Below, one piece after another: positions 44,935 to 54,304 of a DNA stretch of 64,000 bases. This DNA comes from JAPYTY01 sp036338435 (GTDB taxonomy: Bacteria > Acidobacteriota > UBA6911 > RPQK01 > JADFOI01). A model generated the notes under the pieces. The model had not been told where the DNA came from. It saw only the letters and a program-made list of their open reading frames with translations, and searched no databases. The translations under genes were made by a program, and so were the position numbers. The stretch is from assembly GCA_036338435.1 (NCBI GenBank), contig JAYZCG010000040.1, forward strand, positions 1-64,000, read 5' to 3'. Numbering within the stretch: the first letter of the stretch is position 1; the number at the start of each line of letters is the position of its first letter.

Positions 44935-47316
44935 TTACTGCAACCCTCCCGGTAGCGGACCAAATGAGGATGGGGGTACTCGGTGTTTTGTTGCGGCTTC
45001 GTAAGCAGAAGCAATTTTGATCAATGTAGATTCTTCGCCGGGACCAGACCACATCATCATACTGACTGGCATGGGATGTGGAAGTAACGATCGTTGTTTC
45101 CCACTGACATAGGTATAGTGATTTTTATCTGGGCTAAGGGCAAATTCGGGTTCGTAGACGACCCGATTATAGCCAGCAGGAACAACGATTTGAGGAATTC
45201 CAATGAATGCGGTGAAACGTCCACAGCAACTGACGGCACTTCTGTCATTCTTAGTGGGTTCACTTGCGTTACCTATCTTGCGATGTGGCAGCGTATTTTC
45301 AGGATTTACAAAGGCATCGATACCATTCTCATACATCACTTTTTGGATTACAACCCTCATCACGGTCTGCATCTTAAACATGTCGATGCCATTTGTTGGA
45401 CGGAGGTCTTGTACGTCTACAGCCTTTTCAGCACTTCTTCGATCACTATCGGCAACTACTTTTTCGTTAGCGATCCAGCTTGCCCAATCAAACACTTTTT
45501 GGTCTCCCCGTTCTGCCAGATATTTAGCTGTGTTGAAATGTCCTCGACCAGTGTTATCAAAACCAGTAGTAAGACGGCGGATATTAAAATTATCTGACAG
45601 AGGTGCTTTGCCTAGAGCTAATTGAACTAGATAATCTTTTGTTCTCACATCAAAGCCTGGAACAGCAAACTCTAAATCTCCTAAACTGGTTGTTCGGAAG
45701 AAATACTCAGGAACATTCATGGGGAAAATCTCTGCAATAGCATTTTGAAAGGTGTATTTCATATTAGGAACATCTGGATCGTCTGAGTAGAGGGGGTCAA
45801 CGGATTCGACTAATTGAGCTCCTAGTTTATTGCGGAGGATAGTTTTAATTTCTTGATCAATTTGATCACTAATCGCAACATCATTCCGGCTATGCTTGAC
45901 CATGTATTCGCGCACAATCCCAATACGCATTCCCTCAAGAGGTTTGTCTGTTTCCGCAAGATCAGCTTCGCTAATAAGAAAACTGGTATAGGGCTCTTCC
46001 GGGATCAAGCGTTTCGGAATTGCGGTGAAGTATTCTCTGGGTTCATACCCTTTAATGGCGTCGAGAACTCTGACTGTGTCTTCAACCGTGCGGCAATGGA
46101 TGCCAGCTCGGTCATCAATCTTGCGGGCCAAAATTCCACCATCTGAATTGACTCCTTTAGTTGTTAGGAAGTTTACGATGTTGTTTCTGGACGCAGGGCC
46201 TTGGCAGGAAGCGAAGGTCTGTTCGCAAATTGAACAAACTACCAGATTTGCGGCGACGGATACCCCAGACCCAGAGCTAGTTCCACGGGTTTCACGCTCG
46301 GTGTCATAGGGGTTACATGGTTGTCCTCCCCAGGTGCTGATCGAAGTGGTAGGTCTACGATCTCCAGGGATAGACCCGGCAGGGGAAAATACCTTTGCAT
46401 CCGGCGTATTCGGGGGGGAATGGACTACTGGAATAGTACTGGACGGTGACAGGGAAATACGATTATTGCTCGCTGTGGCAATAGCATAAATAATAGCCCC
46501 TTTTTTTCGTACCTGAGCTACTGGGACGGAATCGATCGCAGGTACATCCATGTCAAAGTTTACATCATTGCCACCGGTGCCCCGCATGTCCATAGCGTCA
46601 TACCAGTTTTTAAAGGAAAAGGGGATACAGTATAGGGGTAAGTTTTCCAGATCAGGAGCAGTGCCATATTGTGCATCTAATTCAGCAGCTCGTTCCAAAG
46701 CATCTGGACGTTTGCGAAAGTCTTCGCACACCTCTGGAGCTCCTTCTGGAAGAGGCCCTGATGATGGATGGGCATCGAATTTGCCTTTGCAGGTTACGGA
46801 ACGTTCCCCACGGATGTTAAGAGTTTCCAGAGCATTGAGTTGTCCTGCATTGGAAATTCCAACTCTCATCCCATACTGTTGTTGAATGCTAGGATCCGAC
46901 AGAGTGGATTCCATTCTTCCAAAGTCAAATGGTAATCCTTGGTATTCATCATAATTTGGGAGCAAACGTGATATTGCCACGGTTTCAGTTGGAAACTTGA
47001 GAGAACTTCCTGCACTCATAACGCCAGTAGAGGGAGGAAGAGAAACCCCGTCTTCAGTGACAAGTTGGGTGCATATGCCGTTGTAGGCCTTGGCCCTATT
47101 AATATATAGCTGCGTCAGTTGAGAACAAGTTGTTTGGTTGGTCTTTATAGCGTTGTGAATACTCCCGATAGTGGCTTCCACCAATCGGAAACTTTCCGGT
47201 TCTTGGCCAAGCATAGCAGGTGATGTGAAAAAAAAGAGTACGCTTCCAACAAGATAGGTCAGCAAAGTTTTTTGATACACATGGGCTTTGACAAATGTAT
47301 TCCGATTGTTGGACAT
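44935..47316 (-). CDS. Exported amidase-signature-family protein
   Basis: A 793-residue protein, much longer than typical amidases (about 450-500), with a signal peptide (hydrophobic about 17-34, cleavage near AMLGQ). Amidase-signature elements: Lys236 in IPFSFKNWYDAMDMRGTGG, Ser347/Ser348 in RGTSSGSGVSVAAN and Ser370 in TFASCQGPAS, which fit the Lys-cisSer-Ser triad. The nucleophile loop is unusually cysteine-containing (VCSICEQTFASCQ) and one residue shorter than usual after SSG. Insertions between 60 and 230 account for the length. GAGGAGGT five bases before ATG 47316 decides that start over 47358. Probably hydrolyses an amide outside the cytoplasm; substrate unknown. Followed by the mini membrane proteins. 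Confidence 0.85.
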   Translation of the reverse strand: MSNNRNTFVKAHVYQKTLLTYLVGSVLFFFTSPAMLGQEPESFRLVEATIGSIHNAIKTNQTTCSQLTQLYINRAKAYNGICTQLVTEDGVSLPPSTGVMSAGSSLKFPTETVAISRLLPNYDEYQGLPFDFGRMESTLSDPSIQQQYGMRVGISNAGQLNALETLNIRGERSVTCKGKFDAHPSSGPLPEGAPEVCEDFRKRPDALERAAELDAQYGTAPDLENLPLYCIPFSFKNWYDAMDMRGTGGNDVNFDMDVPAIDSVPVAQVRKKGAIIYAIATASNNRISLSPSSTIPVVHSPPNTPDAKVFSPAGSIPGDRRPTTSISTWGGQPCNPYDTERETRGTSSGSGVSVAANLVVCSICEQTFASCQGPASRNNIVNFLTTKGVNSDGGILARKIDDRAGIHCRTVEDTVRVLDAIKGYEPREYFTAIPKRLIPEEPYTSFLISEADLAETDKPLEGMRIGIVREYMVKHSRNDVAISDQIDQEIKTILRNKLGAQLVESVDPLYSDDPDVPNMKYTFQNAIAEIFPMNVPEYFFRTTSLGDLEFAVPGFDVRTKDYLVQLALGKAPLSDNFNIRRLTTGFDNTGRGHFNTAKYLAERGDQKVFDWASWIANEKVVADSDRRSAEKAVDVQDLRPTNGIDMFKMQTVMRVVIQKVMYENGIDAFVNPENTLPHRKIGNASEPTKNDRSAVSCCGRFTAFIGIPQIVVPAGYNRVVYEPEFALSPDKNHYTYVSGKQRSLLPHPMPVSMMMWSGPGEESTLIKIASAYEAATKHRVPPSSFGPLPGGLQ

Positions 47317-47595
47317 GGAAACCTCCTCGATGGCTTTTTTTGTTTTTTCCAAGGACACGGCTATTTAGTTAGTATCTTTGTAGGATCCAATATTAGATTG
47401 GAAGAAGCCTTAAGGCAAGTGAGGTATTTTCGAGAACGATAGGTATTGAGCGTGGTCAAATTTGTCTATACTCTTGCCGTGAGTGTCAAAATTCACAGAT
47501 GTTGATGGAGTTAAATTAGATTGAATTATTGGAGAGCATGATTTTGCTGTTTCAATCACTACAAAATAATGCGAAGCACTTTAGGAGGAATCGAT

Positions 47596-47634
47596 TTGGT
47601 ACAAGGGCAAAGGTGGATATCTGGTGAGTATTAA
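47596..47634 (+). other. Possible 12-codon upstream reading frame overlapping the next gene start
   Basis: A TTG at 47596 has a perfect AGGAGG seven bases upstream and reads MVQGQRWISGEY before TAA at 47632-47634. The stop overlaps the GTG start of the dehydrogenase (47624) in another frame. It may be a leader peptide or the ribosome site may simply serve the later GTG at a long distance. Low confidence. Confidence 0.25.
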
Positions 47635-48631
47635 AGTGCTATGGCCACACATTCGCTGGGGTGACGATTGTGCTATTGAGATTGAGGCTCTAGGTAAGGG
47701 AGTCACTGGAGAATTTTCTACGGATGTGAAAAAGGTCAGTGACGAGCAGTGGGCTACCTGTGACGGTGTTGTTTGTACTTTTGATATTCCTGAAGAGTAT
47801 ATAAGTCAGATGAAGCGTTGCCGGATATTTGTAAAACGCACCGTCGGGTGCGACAACATTGATCTTGAAAGGTGGGGGAAATTGGGAATTCCTGTTTGTA
47901 ATAATCCACATTACGGTACCAGCGAAGTAGCTGATCACACCATTGCTCTTATGCTAACTTTGATAAGAGGAATCAACTTTCACAATGAACGTCTACGAGT
48001 CGATCCAGGCGGGAACTGGACCCGAACTCTCAACCCCTTTGCGAAGAGACTTTCTAACTGCATTTTGGGGATAGTGGGCTTGGGGAGGATTGGTACTGCT
48101 GTCGCCTCACGAGCCCAGGCCTTTGGAATGGAAGTGATTTATCATGATCCTTACAAGTCCGAGGAAAATGTCACGATCGCCGTACGTCGTGTAAATAGTT
48201 TAACGGAATTGGTGGCCCAGTGTGATGTGTTAAGTCTCCATACGCCTCTCAACGATGAGACCCGTCACATGGTTGGGGGTGACGTTTTTAAAGTCGCAAA
48301 ACCAGGACTCATCTTAATCAATTCCTCCCGTGGAGCTGTTATTGATTTTGATGCGCTCTACGAGGCAATAAAAAACAAGATAGTGTTGGCAGCGGGTTTG
48401 GATGTGTTGCCAACTGAGCCAGCAGATCTCAATGATCCGCTCGTTCGAGCCTGGAATTCTGGGGAGAAGTGGATAAAAGATCGTTTAATCCTGACTCCTC
48501 ACCACGCATTTTTTACTCCTGAAAGCGTACATGACATGCGTGCGTTTGCAGCTCAAACGGCTGCTCATTATCTACGTGACGGCAAACTTGAGCATTGTGT
48601 TAACAGAGAGTTTTTGACGTTTAGGCGCTGA
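47624..48631 (+). CDS. D-isomer-specific 2-hydroxyacid dehydrogenase
   Basis: A 335-residue NAD(P)-dependent dehydrogenase resembling CtBP and phosphoglycerate dehydrogenase-like enzymes. The Rossmann loop GIVGLGRIGTAVASRAQAFG is near 147-166, the substrate arginine is in SSRGAVIDF near 229-237, the catalytic Glu in LPTEP near 265, and the catalytic His in TPHHAFFTPES near 291. The GTG start has AAGGTGG six bases upstream. Divergent from the amidase gene with about 300 bases between starts. Substrate cannot be read; glyoxylate/hydroxypyruvate-type or hydroxyacid turnover is possible. Confidence 0.88.
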   Translation: MSIKVLWPHIRWGDDCAIEIEALGKGVTGEFSTDVKKVSDEQWATCDGVVCTFDIPEEYISQMKRCRIFVKRTVGCDNIDLERWGKLGIPVCNNPHYGTSEVADHTIALMLTLIRGINFHNERLRVDPGGNWTRTLNPFAKRLSNCILGIVGLGRIGTAVASRAQAFGMEVIYHDPYKSEENVTIAVRRVNSLTELVAQCDVLSLHTPLNDETRHMVGGDVFKVAKPGLILINSSRGAVIDFDALYEAIKNKIVLAAGLDVLPTEPADLNDPLVRAWNSGEKWIKDRLILTPHHAFFTPESVHDMRAFAAQTAAHYLRDGKLEHCVNREFLTFRR

Positions 48632-48707
48632 GATATTCAATTCGATAATCTGGCTTCGATCGAATATGTAAATGAGAGGAGAAGTAGGCAGAATAGAATG
48701 GTTGACC

Positions 48708-49073
48708 TTAGTTGTTAGACAATTTAAATCGATATTCAATATTTGTATCTACAACTAGGGCATACAGGGTGGCACCCTTATCACTAATGATTACGGAGTT
48801 GAGGTGCCCATAAAATTGAGCTTTAGCAGTCCCCCTAAAGCCCTTAGCGAAATAGATTCTATAAGGTTCTCCAGATTCGTCTAGCAAGGCGATGTGGAAG
48901 TCGTACCTATCACCTTCATCATCTTTTATTCGATTGATGCTGACTTCAGTGGATTGGACTTTTTGAACAGAGATGTTTTCTATGCGATTGGGAATCTCAA
49001 CTGACTTCTTTGCTGCGGAACATCCCACGGGGACAAAGAGTAAAACAGCACAACAGAAGATACTTGTTTTCAT
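48708..49073 (-). CDS. Small putative lipoprotein
   Basis: A 121-residue protein with lipoprotein signal (MKTSIFCCAVLLFVPVGC, Cys18 as lipid anchor). The remainder is beta-rich and polar (YDFHIALLDESGEPYRIYFAKGF, TLYALVVDTNIEYRFKL) without a family I recognise. ATG 49073 follows the MscS-like gene stop by one base, suggesting coupling; a GTG frame start at 49088 is also possible. The pairing with a mechanosensitive channel gene is the only context. Confidence 0.6.
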   Translation of the reverse strand: MKTSIFCCAVLLFVPVGCSAAKKSVEIPNRIENISVQKVQSTEVSINRIKDDEGDRYDFHIALLDESGEPYRIYFAKGFRGTAKAQFYGHLNSVIISDKGATLYALVVDTNIEYRFKLSNN

Positions 49074-49074
49074 C

Positions 49075-50367
49075 TTACTCAGAGCCACTTTGCTTTACTG
49101 ACGTTGACTCTTGTGGAGGTTTTCCAGCGAATCCTTTTTGGAAATCACTGCCTGAAGGGTTTTGAAAAACTCGCAAATCGAATTCGGGTAGAACGGCAAG
49201 AATGTGATCGAAAATATCGGCTTGAGCCATTTCATAGGTGGCCCATTTAACATCGTTGCAGAAGACATAAATTTCAAGCGGTAGACCATATGCACCCGGA
49301 GCCAATTGACGAATGATGAAGGTCATTTCTTGGCTCACCATCGGATGGTTTTGTAGATAGGCTTCAACATAGGCTCGAAATGTCCCAATGTTGGTCATTC
49401 GCCTGCCGTTGGCCAAGCTTGAGTCATCTATATTGACAGACCGATTGTATTGTACGAGCTCTTCTCGTTTTTTTTCGATGTATGTTGCAATATGTTGGAT
49501 CTTGGAAAAGCGCTTAATCATATCCTCCGTACAGAATCGGACGCTGTTCATATCAATGTAAATTGAGCGTTTTATTCTACGACCTCCTGATCGTTGCATG
49601 CCTCGCCAATTTTTAAATGATTCACTAATCAGCATATAGGTGGGAATTGTAGTGATGGTATTGTCCCAGTTCTGGATTTTAACAGTTGTTAGGGTTACTT
49701 CGAGAACATTGCCGTCCGCACCGCATTTGGGCATCTCGATCCAATCGCCTTGGGCCACCATACGGTTGGCAGCTAATTGAATACCAGCTACAAAACCCAG
49801 AATTGTATCCTTGAAAATTAGCATGAGAACCGCTGTTAAGGCACCCAGCCCACTCAGCAAATATAGTGGCGTTCGGTTTAGGATAATGGAGAGCACAAAG
49901 ATGCCGGAGATAAAGTACAGGATAATTTTCAGAATCTGAATGAAGCTTTTTATCGGAATTTCCTTGGAAAGCTCAAACTTTGCATAGATGTCGTGAATAG
50001 CATTGAGGAGAGAGTCGATAACTAGAACACCGACAAGGGTCATATAGATAAGAGCCGCATTGGTGTGCAGTGTAGTTAAAAGGGGACTCCCCTCTAGCGC
50101 TAAAGGCATCAGTGTGTAAAGTACGAGTGCTGGAGCCAGATGGGACAGTTTGGAGAAAATTTTCCTTTGTACGAGGATGTCATCTAAGTTTGTTTTAGAA
50201 CGTGAGACCATTGATCTCACAATTGAAAGGATCACTCGTCTGACCAAGAAATTGGCCACAATACTTAGAAAGACAACGGCAAGGTAGGCAACAACTTTTG
50301 TGAGGAGGCGAGCTACGGCAATATCTACGCTCTGTTGAACTAGCCAGTTTTCAATCAGTTCTAACAT
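49075..50367 (-). CDS. Mechanosensitive channel of the MscS family (YbdG/MscM-like)
   Basis: A 430-residue membrane protein with about five transmembrane segments (first 210 residues) and the MscS pore/beta domain: pore helix LSGLGALTAVLMLIFKDTILGFVAG near 165-190, then NRMVAQGDWIEMP and VTLTTVKIQNWDNTITTIPTYMLI near 225-247. The long linker before the pore and the large cytoplasmic C-domain resemble YbdG. Relieves turgor on osmotic downshift. AAGG seven bases before ATG 50367. Runs with the small lipoprotein gene. Confidence 0.9.
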   Translation of the reverse strand: MLELIENWLVQQSVDIAVARLLTKVVAYLAVVFLSIVANFLVRRVILSIVRSMVSRSKTNLDDILVQRKIFSKLSHLAPALVLYTLMPLALEGSPLLTTLHTNAALIYMTLVGVLVIDSLLNAIHDIYAKFELSKEIPIKSFIQILKIILYFISGIFVLSIILNRTPLYLLSGLGALTAVLMLIFKDTILGFVAGIQLAANRMVAQGDWIEMPKCGADGNVLEVTLTTVKIQNWDNTITTIPTYMLISESFKNWRGMQRSGGRRIKRSIYIDMNSVRFCTEDMIKRFSKIQHIATYIEKKREELVQYNRSVNIDDSSLANGRRMTNIGTFRAYVEAYLQNHPMVSQEMTFIIRQLAPGAYGLPLEIYVFCNDVKWATYEMAQADIFDHILAVLPEFDLRVFQNPSGSDFQKGFAGKPPQESTSVKQSGSE

Positions 50368-50583
50368 CAGGCAACCTTATTTTATCCAGGCTGAGGCGGC
50401 CATATTATGCTCACGATTTGTGAGAGGGCCAAGGTCTTTCGACAACTTTCCCGGTGGTGTTTTGGCCACATTTTGTGGAACGAAGGGCCGTATCAACAAA
50501 AACACGACTCTTCTTCTCCGACCACAAGTTATTTTACATAGTTTGGTGGCCGTATTAAAGATAATTGAGTGCGCCATGTTCAG

Positions 50584-51687
50584 CTATTGATAGACAGTTA
50601 TAGAACTGGTTTTGATAAGTAGATAGACGGAAGAGCCTGGTTTTAAGTGTAAATCTTCGATTGAATCGGATGTCAGCTCAATGACAACAGATGGGAGTTC
50701 TGGGCTAATTTGAGCAGTGATAAGTTGGCGGTGGTCCACTAATTTAAGATCTTCTATGAGTGCTGGGATACGATTTCGTGCGGAAATGTTTGAGGGGTTT
50801 TCGGTTGATAGAAGTATCTCATCTGCTGCCACGCTTACCGTTACAGAATGACCTGGGGGAATATTGACGCGGGGGATTGTTATAACTATTGAGGAGTTCG
50901 TTGTATCTAAAAAGACAGTTGTGGTGTGCTGCGTATGCTCCTTTATCCGACATGACCAGATGTTTTCAAAGCCCTGCTTTTGGGCAAAGGGAAAGATGTC
51001 CGGTCGAGTAAGTACTTCGAGAGGTTCTCCTGTAGCCAGGATATGACCATCGTGTAATACAACCAGATCTTCGCATAGGGCCTGCAGTTCAATTGGATTG
51101 TGAGAGACAATTAGTATGGGGACATCAAAGTCGTCCCGCACTCGTTGTAGAAAGGGTAGGATGCGTTGGCGTAGCTGAAGATCCAGCGAGGCTAGTGGTT
51201 CATCCAGCAAGAGTAGGCGGGGGCCAGAGCAAAGTGCCCGGCCCAGGGACACTCGTTGTCGTTCGCCTCCGGAAAGGGCGTCAATATTGTTTTCCAGCAA
51301 GGCATTTAGCTCTAGGACATCCACCACATGTTTGAACATCTGTTGGAAGTCGTGGCCATCGTGTAGGGCCCTACGTTTACCCGATTCAAGATTGCCACGA
51401 ACCGTTTTGTGTGGAAATAATAGATGGTCCTGAGGGACATAACCAATACCACGTTGTTCCGGTGATAGATTAATGTGAGCATCCGAATCAAGCCAGATAA
51501 CATCCTCGAATTGGACAAATCCACGGGCCGGTCGACAAAGTCCGGCCATTGTCTCGAGCCAAGTTGTTTTTCCAGACCCAGAGATGCCGAAGAGCCCAGT
51601 CACCCGCTTCGAGCTGGTGAACTGTGCTTCAAGAGTAAAGCGTTGCAGTGGAACTTTAAATCTTACCTGGAACCTATTTTTGCTCAT
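50584..51687 (-). CDS. modC: Molybdate ABC transporter ATP-binding protein
   Basis: A 367-residue ATPase. Walker A FGISGSGKTTW near 33-43, signature ALSGGERQRVSLGRALC near 140, Walker B RLLLLDEPLASLD near 161, H-loop IVSHNP near 195. A C-terminal TOBE/Mop-like domain (about 295-360) binds oxyanion, as usual for ModC. Start overlaps the modB stop by one base (TAATG). Energises molybdate or tungstate uptake. Confidence 0.93.
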   Translation of the reverse strand: MSKNRFQVRFKVPLQRFTLEAQFTSSKRVTGLFGISGSGKTTWLETMAGLCRPARGFVQFEDVIWLDSDAHINLSPEQRGIGYVPQDHLLFPHKTVRGNLESGKRRALHDGHDFQQMFKHVVDVLELNALLENNIDALSGGERQRVSLGRALCSGPRLLLLDEPLASLDLQLRQRILPFLQRVRDDFDVPILIVSHNPIELQALCEDLVVLHDGHILATGEPLEVLTRPDIFPFAQKQGFENIWSCRIKEHTQHTTTVFLDTTNSSIVITIPRVNIPPGHSVTVSVAADEILLSTENPSNISARNRIPALIEDLKLVDHRQLITAQISPELPSVVIELTSDSIEDLHLKPGSSVYLLIKTSSITVYQ

Positions 51688-52382
51688 TATCGCTTTGTTG
51701 ATTGGTAAACAGCGGGTTGTGGTTTTGACAATGACTCGGTTATATAAACTGTAAAAAATCCAACCGCCAAGGCGACAACTAGAAGAAAGTTAGCCTGTTG
51801 TTCATTGCCGCTTTGCTGAGCACTGAAGATGGCGGAGGAGAGAGTTTGAGTACGTCCTGGAATATTTCCGGCGATAACAACAGTGGCACCAAATTCTCCC
51901 ATTGCTCGGGTAAAGCCAAGAATGATAGCTGCTAACAAGCCGCGTTTTGAAAGGGGAAGTGTGATACCAAAAAAACGGCGCATCGGGCCATAGCCTAAGG
52001 TTCCAGCCATTAGCTCATATCGAGGGTTAACATTTTCGAAGCTCACCCGTGCTGTTCTTACTACCAGTGGTAAGGACATCAGTGCGCAGGCAATCAGGAC
52101 GGCTTTCCAAGTCAATAGGACATCCAAATCAATACCTAGGGTGTCTTTGCCGAGTGGGCCTCGTTGTGCAAAGATACGGAGCAGTAGATAACCCACGGCC
52201 GTGGGAGGTAAAACCAGAGGGAGGCTGAACAGGGTAGAGATGATTTGTTTGCCTTGAAAATCAAAGCGAGCCAAACAGTAGGCTACAAGTCCTCCAGGGA
52301 TTATCACTAGGACAGTGGACAAGCTTGCCCAAAGTAGTGTGGAGCGCACCGCCTCAAAAGCTGTTTCAAGTGTAGCTGGCAT
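51687..52382 (-). CDS. modB: Molybdate ABC transporter permease
   Basis: A 231-residue inner-membrane permease with five to six hydrophobic segments and the EAA-type loop: AGTLGYGPMRRFFGITLPLSKRG near 146-168, then GFTRAMGEFGATVVIAGNIPGRTQTL near 176-201, both highly typical for ModB. No Shine-Dalgarno is evident. Twelve bases from the end of modA and coupled to modC. Confidence 0.93.
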   Translation of the reverse strand: MPATLETAFEAVRSTLLWASLSTVLVIIPGGLVAYCLARFDFQGKQIISTLFSLPLVLPPTAVGYLLLRIFAQRGPLGKDTLGIDLDVLLTWKAVLIACALMSLPLVVRTARVSFENVNPRYELMAGTLGYGPMRRFFGITLPLSKRGLLAAIILGFTRAMGEFGATVVIAGNIPGRTQTLSSAIFSAQQSGNEQQANFLLVVALAVGFFTVYITESLSKPQPAVYQSTKR

Positions 52383-52394
52383 GATATGGGTAGA

Positions 52395-53189
52395 TTAGAT
52401 AAGAAAGCCGTGTTTTTTGAATATAATCTGAGCAGTGTCGGAGAAAAGAAATTTAATAAATGACTTTGCTATTTGAGGATTCTTTGTATTTTGAAGCTGG
52501 GCAATGGTATAGCTGATTGGAGGCCCTTCGTCGGCGGGAATTGTATAAATAATCTGGATCCGATCCTTTGCCGCTATATAGTCCGTTTGGTAAATAATAC
52601 CCAGAATCTTGTCGGTGGCTTCAATCTGCCCAATTACGGCACGCACGTTGGGTGTTGGTGAAATTCGTCCGGTTATCGTCTTCCATAGATTACGATTTTG
52701 GCAGGGTACAGTCTCAAGCCACTGCTTGGCATAATGACCTGCCGGCACTGCATCGGGGTCGCCCAAAGCTAGAAGTTGAAAATCAAGTTCACAGAGATTG
52801 GTCGCCTCATTGACTGTCCAAGTTGAACCATATTGGGCAACCAGCACAAGCGTATTGGAGAAAAGAGTCTTACGAGTTCTATGCTCAATTTGACCAGCCT
52901 TTTCAACGGTGTCCATCCATTTTTCATTGGCGCTTACGAAAATGTCTGCCTTGGAGGAGGCAAGTATCTGTTGGGCAAGAAGGTTGGTTCCGGCAAAATT
53001 GAAAACAAGATCCGCTTTCAACTGATTTTCGTAAATTGCACCAACTTCTGGTAAGACATCACTCAAACTGGCCGCTGCAAAAATCATTAATGGGGGGCTA
53101 ACAGTTTTCGGCTCAGTGACGGGGATGCTACTACAGCTAATGCCAATCAATCCAATGAATAAGGCGTAGATGGGGGTTCTCGTAATCAT
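52395..53189 (-). CDS. modA: Molybdate-binding protein (periplasmic, lipoprotein-like)
   Basis: A 264-residue substrate-binding protein. Signal ending at LIGISC (Cys19) suggests a lipid anchor, though the lipobox is weak. The mature part shows FAAASLSDVLPEVG near 37-50, FNFAGTNLLAQQI near 63, DIFVSANEKWMD near 81-92, and LALGDPDAVPAGHYAKQWLE near 146-165, all ModA hallmarks; loop residues bind MoO4 or WO4. Followed by modB and modC. Confidence 0.92.
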   Translation of the reverse strand: MITRTPIYALFIGLIGISCSSIPVTEPKTVSPPLMIFAAASLSDVLPEVGAIYENQLKADLVFNFAGTNLLAQQILASSKADIFVSANEKWMDTVEKAGQIEHRTRKTLFSNTLVLVAQYGSTWTVNEATNLCELDFQLLALGDPDAVPAGHYAKQWLETVPCQNRNLWKTITGRISPTPNVRAVIGQIEATDKILGIIYQTDYIAAKDRIQIIYTIPADEGPPISYTIAQLQNTKNPQIAKSFIKFLFSDTAQIIFKKHGFLI

Positions 53190-53218
53190 GGTATGGGGGG
53201 GAGTATCCTTTCAGTTCT

Positions 53219-54268
53219 CTACTGTAGCTCTCCAGTTTGGTTGATGTGGTAGCCGGGGAGTTGTTCCAAATCCTTTTGGTAGGTGCGGGAACGAACCGCT
53301 GATAAGAGTGTACGGATGACAGGATCCGATTCGGTTTTGGCGGGAAAGCAGAAATCGTAGTTTTCTTTTCGGACTTTGAGAAAATGTAGGCCCTGTTCTT
53401 CGGCCGGCAGTCGAACACAGACACCAGCCTGCGCTAAGCCGCTACGGATAGCTTCCACAACTCCATGGTGATTTAGGGCCTGGTGATGGTAGCCTTTTGG
53501 CTTTCGACGACGTCCCAGAATCCGATCGAGGCACTGACGAGAACCTGAACCTTCTTCTCGACCTACCCAGCGGAGACCCTCAGTCAATACGGCTCGAACG
53601 GATCCAGCTTTGATTGAAGGATCCAAGGCCAGACCTTCTTCCCATTGGGCTACTCTTAACAGGCGGAACTCTTCGTTCATAATACTTTTGGCCATGGTGT
53701 GGTTTTCATTTTGGTTGTGATCGGCTGACAAATGTAGACCAGCTACATGAATAAGGCCCTGTTCCAGAAGTTCAACTGCCTGTCGTGAGGAGCGAGTGAG
53801 AGGAAGAACGCGGAAATTACTCATGGCATGGATTCGGGCTGCTAGAAGACCAATTGCTGGATCACAGCCGGCAATGACTAGTGTCTTTTCAGGATCATTC
53901 GAACGTGTCCATTGGATTTGATTGTCCTGGTAGATACCAGTGTGAGGTAAAGTACCCGTTAGGGTCCACTCCGAAGGGAAGAGTAGAGTCTTACCCCGTA
54001 CTCTTGCTTGCCAGAATCGACCGCTCTTGCGGGATGGCTTCCAAGCCCATTTGACGGGTTGGAGGGGTGTTTGTCTAAAGCTGAAGAGTGTCTCAACCGA
54101 ACAATTGAAGGCGTGGGCCAGGGAAAGCGCGGCAGCGGTTGAGGGAACGACGCGTCCCGTTTCAATTGCACTGATCGCAGTTCGGGATAGCCCTGATCGC
54201 TCGGCAAGTTGCTGCTGAGACCAGCCTAAGCGGAGTCGATATTCAGAGACAGAGTGTTGCAAGATCAT
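53219..54268 (-). CDS. XRE-type regulator with molybdate-type periplasmic-binding domain
   Basis: A 349-residue one-component regulator: an XRE/Cro helix-turn-helix (residues 8-62, LGWSQQQLAERSGLSRTAISAIETGR) fused to a PBP-like ligand domain (about 105-345) with LVIAGCDPAIGLLAA, GSGSRQCLDRILG and AEEQGLHFLKVRKENYDFCFPA, resembling COG1910 molybdate-binding-type domains. No ModE-like winged helix or Mop domain is present, so this protein is probably the local molybdate sensor. Lies 29 bases upstream of modA in the same direction, hence an autoregulated operon. The start codon touches the 14-bp inverted repeat; no Shine-Dalgarno is visible. Confidence 0.85.
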   Translation of the reverse strand: MILQHSVSEYRLRLGWSQQQLAERSGLSRTAISAIETGRVVPSTAAALSLAHAFNCSVETLFSFRQTPLQPVKWAWKPSRKSGRFWQARVRGKTLLFPSEWTLTGTLPHTGIYQDNQIQWTRSNDPEKTLVIAGCDPAIGLLAARIHAMSNFRVLPLTRSSRQAVELLEQGLIHVAGLHLSADHNQNENHTMAKSIMNEEFRLLRVAQWEEGLALDPSIKAGSVRAVLTEGLRWVGREEGSGSRQCLDRILGRRRKPKGYHHQALNHHGVVEAIRSGLAQAGVCVRLPAEEQGLHFLKVRKENYDFCFPAKTESDPVIRTLLSAVRSRTYQKDLEQLPGYHINQTGELQ

Positions 54269-54304
54269 GACATTATAATATCTTATATTGATATTATAAT
54301 GTCA
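54268..54304. promoter_or_regulatory. Perfect 14-bp inverted repeat at the regulator start
   Basis: TGACATTATAATAT (54268-54281) and ATATTATAATGTCA (54291-54304) are perfect inverted arms around a nine-base spacer, centres 23 bases apart. Each arm contains TATAAT on both strands, so the element coincides with possible -10 boxes of the regulator/mod operon and the divergent gene. The left arm includes the first base of the regulator start codon. A strong candidate operator for the XRE-PBP regulator. Confidence 0.65.

Noticed and set aside
45094..46885. Several long frames antisense to the amidase gene
   Set aside because: They lie inside a well-supported coding region on the other strand and show no protein features.
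50377..50577. 66-codon minus-strand frame between the MscS-like gene and modC
   Set aside because: Composition rich in Arg/Pro without domain pattern or good ribosome site; could be a tiny gene but nothing supports it.
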